Shown here one piece after another: positions 34,924-39,965 of a stretch of 39,965 bases of DNA. The stretch lies in contig CAJUNR010000038.1 in NCBI GenBank assembly GCA_910587765.1, positions 1 through 39,965 on the forward strand, in the 5' to 3' direction. Made by a program: the position numbers and the translations under genes. The notes under the pieces are model-generated. The model did not search any database and was not told where the DNA came from. It was given only the letters and a program-made list of their open reading frames with translations. Numbering within the stretch: the stretch's first letter is position 1; each line of letters starts with the position of its first letter. The stretch is from an uncultured Lachnospiraceae bacterium (GTDB lineage: Bacteria; Bacillota; Clostridia; Lachnospirales; Lachnospiraceae).

Positions 34924-35307
34924 ATGAACAGCGAATTGTTGCAGGCGATCTCCGATTTGATGGATGAAAAGCTGGAGCCGATCAGCAGACGGCTCGATGC
35001 CATGGACAAACGGTTTGACGCCATGGACGAACGGCTCAATGCTATGGAGGAACGGCTCGATGCCATGGACAAACGGTTTGATACCATGGACAAACGGCTC
35101 GATATTGTAGACCTGCGATTCGACAGGCTGGAATCATGGCTTGATGGTATGAAATGGCAGCAGGATTATTTATCGAGAAAACTGGATAATCTGCAGCTTG
35201 ACATGAAAATCTTTGAGAGAACCGTTACGAATGATATCCGTACATTAAAGGATGGAATGGACACCATCACCGAACTACTGAAGATCCATAATATCGTGCA
35301 GTTGTAA
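34924..35307 (+). CDS. Coiled-coil repeat protein
   Basis: A 127-residue soluble protein dominated by a heptad coiled coil. From about residue 20 to 70 the unit R(L/F)DAMD(K/E) repeats about seven times, encoded by near-identical 21-base DNA repeats; the rest (LESWLDGMKWQQDYLSRKLDNL onward) is also coiled coil. No membrane or enzyme motif is seen. Such proteins are frequent small accessory genes in Lachnospiraceae, of unknown role. AAGGAAGGG precedes the start and a strong promoter lies upstream. The DNA repeats make copy-number change by slippage likely. Confidence 0.8.
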   Translation: MNSELLQAISDLMDEKLEPISRRLDAMDKRFDAMDERLNAMEERLDAMDKRFDTMDKRLDIVDLRFDRLESWLDGMKWQQDYLSRKLDNLQLDMKIFERTVTNDIRTLKDGMDTITELLKIHNIVQL

Positions 35308-35714
35308 CTTCACGATTTTCAAAAGATAACCGCATCATTTGCGCCGAAAACACGAAACATCTGGTCCATACATACTATCTGGTCTTGCAGAGGACATTGG
35401 CCGCAAAGCTTATCTGCTGCAATCCGGATTCTGACTTTTCTATATTCACAAAAATGTAATGCGGTGCATTCTCATGATTTTCAAAGAAATGCACCGCTTT
35501 CTCATTTCCCGCATTCCACCCAAAAATCCCTCATTACTATGTATTTTCGTTATACAAATGACGAACTATAAGGACTACCGAACAAACCGTATTTAAGATA
35601 CGATAGAAACAGGAATCCTGCCCGGAGGGCTGGCTTTTATTTTCTGTCAAACGCTCCTTCGGACACGGCGTACAGGCCTCTGCCCGCGGGAATCAACAGT
35701 GAGGTAGTTATCAG
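35308..35714. other. Intergenic region, no gene; one terminator
   Basis: Holds the terminator at 35461-35497 and two copies of a GATTTTCAAA(A)GA motif (35315-35327 and 35475-35487), also found at 32560-32572. No small gene with a ribosome site was found. The stretch 35500-35620 is AT-rich and may hold the promoter of the XRE gene, but no clear pair of boxes is visible. Confidence 0.45.
35461..35505 (+). terminator. Terminator between the coiled-coil and XRE genes
   Basis: GCGGTGCATT (35461-35470) pairs perfectly with AATGCACCGC (35488-35497), followed by TTTCTCATTT. Confidence 0.65.
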
Positions 35715-36038
35715 ATGAACGAATTTGACCCGTTAGAAAGAATCCGGCAGCTCTGTGCGGAGCGGAGCTGGTCCTATTATCAGCTCGCCAAAGCCTCCGG
35801 TATCACTTACTCTACTCTGAGTACGATGATCAACAAGCACAATATGCCCTCCCTTCCCACACTCCAGAAGCTGTGCGACGGCTTCGGCATCACCCTGTCT
35901 GAATTTTTTGAACCGGACAGGAATCTTGACGGTCTGACCCCGGAGCAGGCGCAGTGCCTTACCCTGTTCACCAGACTCGCCCGGGAAGAACGGCAGCTCG
36001 CGCTGACCTATATGAAAGGACTCGCCCGGCAGTTATGA
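35715..36038 (+). CDS. XRE family HTH regulator
   Basis: A 107-residue DNA-binding protein. The HTH is seen as WSYYQLAKASGITYSTLSTMINKHNMPSLPTLQKLCDGFGI (described in parts: helix 2 YQLAKAS, recognition helix YSTLSTMIN, helices 4-5 LPTLQKLCDGFGITLSEFF). The C-terminal 40 residues (LTPEQAQCLTLFTRLAREER) are a helical dimerisation tail. GAGG precedes the ATG at ten bases. It lies next to the type I toxin-antitoxin region, but its targets cannot be deduced. Confidence 0.85.
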   Translation: MNEFDPLERIRQLCAERSWSYYQLAKASGITYSTLSTMINKHNMPSLPTLQKLCDGFGITLSEFFEPDRNLDGLTPEQAQCLTLFTRLAREERQLALTYMKGLARQL

Positions 36039-36092
36039 GCGGGCCAAAGCCTGCCGGACGCAAATATCTTGTATGATTTAAGTGTTCTGCTG

Positions 36093-36282
36093 CCCGCTCT
36101 GCCTGATTCGGCCGTGCAGGTTTGCGGAAACTCAAGACAGTTCGCTCTTGCATCCTGCCGAGAAATATGATAAGATGAAAAAAAGGAAAGCCAGAGACGC
36201 ACGGCTTACCCTTAAATTAACAACTTAATGCTTTTCAGCATCAGCCGTCATTATTGCAGTAATGGCGGCTACTTTTGTCTCC
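36093..36282 (+). ncRNA. Orphan copy of the type I antitoxin RNA region
   Basis: A direct repeat of 36366-36553. It retains the antitoxin promoter (TTGCAT 36148-36153, 17-base spacer, TAAGAT 36171-36176), the AAGCCAGAGACGCACGGCTT block and the end hairpin GCCGTCATTA/TAATGGCGGC (36244-36269) followed by TACTTTT. The RNA would run from about 36183 to 36280. No toxin gene faces it; the place is taken by a short repeat (36281-36348). Confidence 0.6.
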
Positions 36283-36348
36283 GCCCGGACGCCCGGCGCG
36301 GACAGATCAGCCTTCGTCCGGCTGAAAACCCGCGTACATGCGAAAAGC
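36281..36348. repeat. Short version of the long-hairpin repeat, copy 1
   Basis: Carries the outer-arm sequence CCGGACGCCCGGCGCGGACAGATCA (given in parts: CCGGACGCC at 36285, CAGATCA at 36303) followed directly by the other arm, without the ~110-bp core of the long copies. Similar to 36903-36966. Confidence 0.55.
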
Positions 36349-36420
36349 TTCCTCTTCACAGCCCTCCCGCTCTGCCTGATTCGGCCGTGCAGGTTTGCGG
36401 AAAAGAACAACAGTTCGTCC

Positions 36421-36449
36421 TTGCGTCCTGCCGCGGGATATGATAAGAT
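36421..36449 (+). promoter_or_regulatory. Antitoxin RNA promoter
   Basis: TTGCGT (36421-36426), 17-base spacer, TAAGAT (36444-36449). The same boxes and spacing are kept in the orphan copy at 36148-36176. Confidence 0.6.
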
Positions 36450-36479
36450 AAAAAAAGGAAAGCCAGAGACGCACGGCTT
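36450..36479 (-). terminator. Toxin mRNA terminator
   Basis: On the minus strand AAGCC (36475-36479) and GGCTT (36460-36464) form a short stem followed by TCCTTTTTT. All three copies of the region keep it. Confidence 0.5.
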
Positions 36480-36550
36480 ACCCAAACATTAAAGCATTAA
36501 CCTTTTATAAGGTCAGCCGTCATTATTTGCGGTAATGGCGGCTATTTTCG
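36456..36550 (+). ncRNA. Antisense antitoxin RNA of a type I toxin-antitoxin system
   Basis: Inferred transcript of about 95 bases from the promoter at 36421-36449 to the hairpin GCCGTCATTA/TAATGGCGGC (about 36515-36542) with its TATTTTCGT tail. It is complementary to the toxin mRNA from the last toxin codon through the 3' region, the layout of convergent TxpA/RatA-type systems. Confidence 0.6.
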
Positions 36551-36634
36551 TCCCCTGAAGATCGTGTAACACAGACCAACAAGGGCGACAATGAAAATTC
36601 CCGTCTGAACAAGGTCAGAATATGTAATCGTCAT
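36542..36634 (-). CDS. Holin-like type I toxin (30 residues)
   Basis: The protein starts MTITYSDLVQTG, continues with the hydrophobic helix IFIVALVGLCYTIF and ends RGRK: a short polar N-terminus, one membrane helix and a basic tail. This is the pattern of Firmicute putative holin-like toxins, which depolarise the membrane when overmade. AAGGAGGG lies seven bases before the ATG. A promoter at 36734-36762 gives a leader of about 95 bases in which TTCCTCTCC can pair with the ribosome site GGAGGGAA, as expected for translation control. An antisense RNA converges on its 3' end. Too short for usual gene callers. Confidence 0.85.
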   Translation of the reverse strand: MTITYSDLVQTGIFIVALVGLCYTIFRGRK

Positions 36635-36733
36635 TGGCGTTCCCTCCTTCCCGGTGAGGTCTGGAGAGGAAGCCCCTCCGGAGTTTCAGTTACGGAGGGT
36701 AAGCCGCCCGGCTCTCTGGTATTCCCTGCTGAC

Positions 36734-36762
36734 AGTTTATCATATCACGTCTAATTGTTCAA
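36734..36762 (-). promoter_or_regulatory. Toxin promoter
   Basis: Minus-strand TTGAAC (36757-36762), 17-base spacer, TAAACT (36734-36739). The transcript would start near 36727. Confidence 0.6.
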
Positions 36763-36811
36763 TCCTGTTTCTCTATATGTTTCAAAATTTGTTTTCTTCT
36801 GTTATTTTTCA

Positions 36812-36894
36812 TATTACTGCAATAATGACGGCTGACCCTGTAAAAGGTTAGTGCTTTCGTGTTGGGGTAAGCCGTGCGTCTCTGGCTTTCTTTT
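36812..36894 (+). repeat. Decayed third copy of the toxin-antitoxin 3' region, inverted
   Basis: Reads in the opposite direction to the toxin: ATTACTGCAATAATGACGGC, then GGTAAGCCGTGCGTCTCTGG and CTTTCTTTT. It keeps the end hairpin and toxin terminator but has neither a toxin reading frame nor the antitoxin promoter. Confidence 0.65.
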
Positions 36895-36902
36895 CTACTT
36901 GC

Positions 36903-36966
36903 CGCCCGGACGCCCGACGCGGGCAGATCAGCCCGCATCGGACTGCGAACCGGCGCAAGTGTGAAA
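36903..36966. repeat. Short version of the long-hairpin repeat, copy 2
   Basis: CCGACGCGGGC and GCCCGCATCGG pair around AGATCA (36914-36941), with flanks CCGGACGCC and GAACCGGCGCAAG like those of the long copy at 10.3 kb. It lies at the 3' end of pilB. Confidence 0.65.
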
Positions 36967-36997
36967 CGCAGCTTTCTCCTCACGCCCGCCGTGCCGT

Positions 36998-38677
36998 CTA
37001 CTCATACGCAATTTTCAAAAGCTCTTCCGGCGTACTGATTCCCTCCGCTACCAGTTTCAGTCCGCTCTCCCGCAGCGTGCGCATCTGCTGATGCTCCTTC
37101 GCGTAGGCGGTGATCTCCTCCACCGATGCGTGGCGGCTGATCATGCGGCGCAGCCCGGCGTCCACGGCGATAATCTCGTGTACGGCGATCCGGCCCCGAT
37201 AACCGGTGTTGCTGCACTGGGCGCACCCTCTGCCCCGGCGGACCTTCTTGATTCCGGCGCCGAGCAGCTTCTGCTCCTCCGGCGTGACGTCCGTCTCCTG
37301 GCTGCAGTTTTGACACACCTTTCGCATCAGGCGCTGCGCCACCAGTCCGACCAGCGAATTGGCGATCAGATAATTTTCCACCCCCATGTCCTCCAGACGC
37401 ACGATGCTCGAAGCCGCGTCGTTCGTATGCAGGGTGCTCAGCACCACATGTCCGGTGATCGCCGCACGCACCGAGATCCCGGCAGTCTCTCCGTCGCGCG
37501 TCTCCCCGACCATAATAATATCCGGGTCCTGCCGCAAAAGCGCCCTCAGGCCGGTCTCGAACGTCAGGCCGGACACCGGATTGACCTGTGTCTGGCTGAT
37601 GCCCGGCACATTCTTCTCCACCGGATCCTCGATGGTGGAAATGTTCACCATCCGTCCGGACAAATATTCCAGAATCATGTACAGCGTCGTCGATTTCCCG
37701 CTTCCGGTCGGGCCGGTAATATAGATAATGCCGTTGGCGCTGTTCAGAAGCGGCAGGAACCGCCGGTAACTCTCGTCGTCCATGCCGAACTGCTGCGCGT
37801 AATCCAACTGCGCGGCGGCATTGAGCAGACGCAGCACGGCTTTCTCCCCGAACACGGTCGGCATCAGGGAGACGCGGATATTCACATGCCCGTTCTCCGT
37901 CCGCACCCGGAAATGCCCGTCCTGCGGGATCCGCCGCTCCGCGATGTCCAGATTCGCCATAATCTTGATACGGGCGATCAGCGGCTGGTGCACATTTCTC
38001 TGGAGCGTCACATAATCCATGATTACGCCGTCAATCCGCATCCGCACGCGGGTATCCCGGTCGAACGGTTCGATGTGAATATCGCTGGCGTTGCTCTTGA
38101 TCGCCCGCTCCACCAGACGGTTGAGAAGCTGAATGATCGGCGCCTCCTCGTCGACCTGATCCAGCGAAGCCAGATCGAAATCGTCCGGCTCTTCCGTCAC
38201 GAACCCGGCGTTCGCCTGGCTGGCCGCCTTTCTGGCGCCCACCTCCGCGAAATAATACGAAATTGCCTGCCGCAGCGGTTTTTCCTCGCTCAGCAGAATT
38301 TCCAGAAAACATCCGGTCTGCTGGCGCGCCTCCTCCAGCGCAAAATAATTCAGCGGATCGTTGGTCACCAGCACCAGCGTGGAGCGGTTCTTCAGGCGCA
38401 GCGGCAGGAACAGATTGCGTTCCGCCAGCTCCTTGTCGATCATCGCCACCGCCTCCAGATCCACGGTCTGGGCGGCCACGTCCACGATCTCCAGATCGAG
38501 CCGGCTGGCCAGCGCCTCCAGCACCTGCTGCTCCGTCACAAACTGAAGTTCGATCAGGATGCGGCCCACGCGCATGTCACGGTGCTCCTTCTGGTAAGCC
38601 AGCGCCTGCGCCATCTGATCGGCGTTCACATAGCCTCTTTCCTCGAGAATTTCTCCGATTCGCAGATTCTTACTCAC
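36998..38677 (-). CDS. pilB: Type IV pilus assembly ATPase
   Basis: A 559-residue GspE/PilB-family ATPase that powers pilin polymerisation at the inner face of the membrane. N-terminal MshEN/GSPII_E domain (about 1-145), Walker A GPTGSGKST at 322-330, Asp box STIEDPVE (347-354), Walker B DPDIIMVGE (384-392), His box STLHTND (414-420), and a zinc-binding pair CQNC (455-458) and CAQC (485-488). The start is GTG with GGAGGGG upstream. It overlaps the pilO-like gene by eight bases. The operon runs pilN-like, pilO-like, pilB on the minus strand; the other pilus genes are presumably off the window. Confidence 0.95.
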   Translation of the reverse strand: MSKNLRIGEILEERGYVNADQMAQALAYQKEHRDMRVGRILIELQFVTEQQVLEALASRLDLEIVDVAAQTVDLEAVAMIDKELAERNLFLPLRLKNRSTLVLVTNDPLNYFALEEARQQTGCFLEILLSEEKPLRQAISYYFAEVGARKAASQANAGFVTEEPDDFDLASLDQVDEEAPIIQLLNRLVERAIKSNASDIHIEPFDRDTRVRMRIDGVIMDYVTLQRNVHQPLIARIKIMANLDIAERRIPQDGHFRVRTENGHVNIRVSLMPTVFGEKAVLRLLNAAAQLDYAQQFGMDDESYRRFLPLLNSANGIIYITGPTGSGKSTTLYMILEYLSGRMVNISTIEDPVEKNVPGISQTQVNPVSGLTFETGLRALLRQDPDIIMVGETRDGETAGISVRAAITGHVVLSTLHTNDAASSIVRLEDMGVENYLIANSLVGLVAQRLMRKVCQNCSQETDVTPEEQKLLGAGIKKVRRGRGCAQCSNTGYRGRIAVHEIIAVDAGLRRMISRHASVEEITAYAKEHQQMRTLRESGLKLVAEGISTPEELLKIAYE

Positions 38678-39368
38678 TGGTATCCCCTCCTGTCAGAAGT
38701 TCCTCTTCGCTCTCCTCCGTCTGCTCGGCCGGCGGCGCCTGCTGCGCGGCGGCCGGGTCGTACATATAGACGGCCAGCTCGCAGTTCATATCCGGCCGCT
38801 CGCTCCGGTTCCAGTCCGCGTCAAAATACACCCGTTCCGTCATATTCAGGCTGCGGAGGCTGACCGCCGGGTAATTCTCCTCGATATCCGACAGAAACGC
38901 GAACAGCTTCGTCTCCTCGCCGTTTAACACCATCCGTCCGGACGCGGTCAGCAGATACGTATCCGACACCGGCCCCGCGGCATGGTCCGCCGACCCGTAC
39001 AGATACGGCTCCGGTATGGCGGCCGACGCCCCCTCGATCATCAGAGAGACCGGGAACAGCCCGTGCTTGAGAGCCAGGCCTGTGAGAAGCTCATCCACCT
39101 GACGGTTCTCCATCCGTTCATAATACGTACCGGACACCCGCTCCAGCTCCGCCGTCCGCTCTTCGAGCGCGCGTTCGAGCATCGGAATATTTTCAATGGA
39201 CGCCTCCATCTCCTCGATCTTTTCCGAGAGTTCCCCGCTTTGTATGCCGCGCTCCTGCAGCCGGACCAGTCCGGGCATAAGGAAAAAACGCAGCATCACA
39301 AAGAGAATGAGCGCGCTGCCGGCCAGCTTTAACAGAAAAATATCGTGATCGGTCAACTGCAGTTTCAT
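38670..39368 (-). CDS. PilO-like type IV pilus alignment protein
   Basis: A 232-residue bitopic protein: short cytoplasmic N-terminus, one membrane helix (LLKLAGSALILFVMLRFFLM, about 12-31), a coiled coil (about 35-80), and an outer alpha/beta domain (about 85-200) with an acidic Gln/Glu-rich tail. This is the layout of PilO/GspM, which with PilN links the pilus motor to the envelope. Sequence resemblance is weak, as usual for the family, so the call rests on layout and position between the pilN-like gene and pilB. It overlaps both neighbours (8 bases with pilB, 4 with the pilN-like gene). Confidence 0.8.
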   Translation of the reverse strand: MKLQLTDHDIFLLKLAGSALILFVMLRFFLMPGLVRLQERGIQSGELSEKIEEMEASIENIPMLERALEERTAELERVSGTYYERMENRQVDELLTGLALKHGLFPVSLMIEGASAAIPEPYLYGSADHAAGPVSDTYLLTASGRMVLNGEETKLFAFLSDIEENYPAVSLRSLNMTERVYFDADWNRSERPDMNCELAVYMYDPAAAQQAPPAEQTEESEEELLTGGDTSE

Positions 39369-39965
39369 TTCGCATCTCCTCCCTGCACGTTTCTGCCCTC
39401 AATGGCGCAGGACAGCGCCAGCGTATACCAGTCATTTTCATAGGAATATCCCAGATAATCTACGAAATGAAAAACTCCGCTGTCCTGAAGTTTCTGGATA
39501 TAGGCCGGTACGTCGATGACCTCCCGGCTTGCGGCCTCGAAGGTGATGATGCCGGTGGAAACGTCATAGCCGGTGACCGTACATTCGATGCCCGACCCTC
39601 CGGCGCCGCGGATCCGGTTCAGCAGCTCCGTCGTAAGCGGCGGATAACTCGCCAGATTTGCATCCGTCTGCTCCACCGCCGCGATGCTGCTGCCGACCCC
39701 GGCCAGCCGCTCCTCCAGCTCCCGGGCGCGGCCGTACTGTTCCTGCACTTCGTCGGAAGCGATCCAGTCCTGTTTGCGGCCGATCTCGTAGCCGGCCTTC
39801 AGGTTCAGAACCGCCACCACAATTATCGGAATCAGGCAGAGCACAAACACCGCCGCCGGGACGATCAGATGGCGCAGCGTTCCCCCAGATCCTGCCTTTC
39901 CCTGCGACTGCTGATTATTTCGCGCTAGCGGATCCGGAGCGGAACGTAGTTCCGCTCCACTGATT
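39365..39965 (-). CDS. PilN-like type IV pilus protein, C-terminal part (runs off the window)
   Basis: The frame is open to the right edge, so the N-terminus is missing. The visible 199 residues have a Gly/Arg-rich cytoplasmic part, one membrane helix (LIVPAAVFVLCLIPIIVVAVLN, about 27 residues from a conventional GTG at 39850), a coiled coil (about WIASDEVQEQYGRARELEERL), and an alpha/beta domain with YDVSTGIITFEAAS. This matches PilN/GspL-type proteins. The ATGA overlap with the pilO-like gene shows coupling. The GTG at 39850 is inside the membrane helix and is not the true start. Confidence 0.75.
   Translation of the reverse strand, partial: ISGAELRSAPDPLARNNQQSQGKAGSGGTLRHLIVPAAVFVLCLIPIIVVAVLNLKAGYEIGRKQDWIASDEVQEQYGRARELEERLAGVGSSIAAVEQTDANLASYPPLTTELLNRIRGAGGSGIECTVTGYDVSTGIITFEAASREVIDVPAYIQKLQDSGVFHFVDYLGYSYENDWYTLALSCAIEGRNVQGGDAK

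Noticed and set aside
34984..35110. The 21-base repeats as a CRISPR array
   Set aside because: Units are contiguous without spacers and lie in frame inside a coiled-coil gene.
36654..36851. A 65-codon plus-strand frame in the toxin-antitoxin region
   Set aside because: It overlaps the toxin promoter and leader and runs into the decayed third copy; no ribosome site at its start.

Overview
The window looks like the chromosome of a gut-type Clostridia, most likely a Lachnospiraceae. It is GC-rich, with strong AGGAGG ribosome sites and sigma-A style TTGACA-17-TATAAT promoters. It carries an SdpR/SdpI pair, Rpn/PD-(D/E)XK nucleases, an M60 mucin-type peptidase with a dockerin, and a small holin-like type I toxin. 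Nearly all genes lie on the minus strand; the plus-strand exceptions are sdpRI (7.7-8.7 kb) and the coiled-coil and XRE genes (34.9-36.0 kb).

Layout. 0-1 kb: a visibly AT-rich edge with the N-terminus of an adenine-N6 DNA methyltransferase, a small HTH regulator with a palindromic operator over its promoter, then a DUF2164 gene. 1-3.6 kb: leuS. 3.9-7.2 kb: a nitrate/sulfonate-type ABC permease/ATPase pair, a P1-family (DmpA/ThnT-like) self-cleaving hydrolase and an ECF vitamin S component. 7.6-8.7 kb: sdpR-sdpI with operator. 8.9-10.2 kb: an SseB-family protein and a cupin. 10.6-12.9 kb: an MBOAT acyltransferase and SGNH hydrolase pair, probably for O-acylation of a surface polymer. 13.1-19.3 kb: a 1728-residue secreted M60 peptidase with an N-terminal dockerin, followed by a membrane-anchored protein with a cohesin-like domain. 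19.6-20.9 kb: an FAD/NAD oxidoreductase.

21.2-29.4 kb is the most striking block: a one-strand gene train encoding an M48 metalloprotease, a dynamin-like protein whose P-loop lysine is lost, two dynamin-like GTPases with intact P-loops, a YbjN-like protein and a small glycine-rich membrane protein. Just upstream (29.6-32.4 kb) are four more small proteins of unknown function with their own promoters. This could be a membrane-remodelling or membrane-defence system; that role is inference.

32.8-34.8 kb: a perfect-looking tandem duplication of an Rpn-type nuclease gene that differs only in a short C-terminal linker; each copy has a possible internal start for an RpnS-like inhibitor. 36.0-36.9 kb: a complete type I toxin-antitoxin locus (30-residue toxin, converging antisense RNA) plus two decayed copies. 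37.0 kb to the end: pilB, a pilO-like gene and a truncated pilN-like gene of a type IV pilus system.

Spread through the intergenic gaps are structured repeats: four copies of a ~140-160 bp long-hairpin element whose arms change in a compensatory way between copies, two short versions of it, and two copies of a second two-hairpin element. No tRNA, rRNA or CRISPR array was seen.
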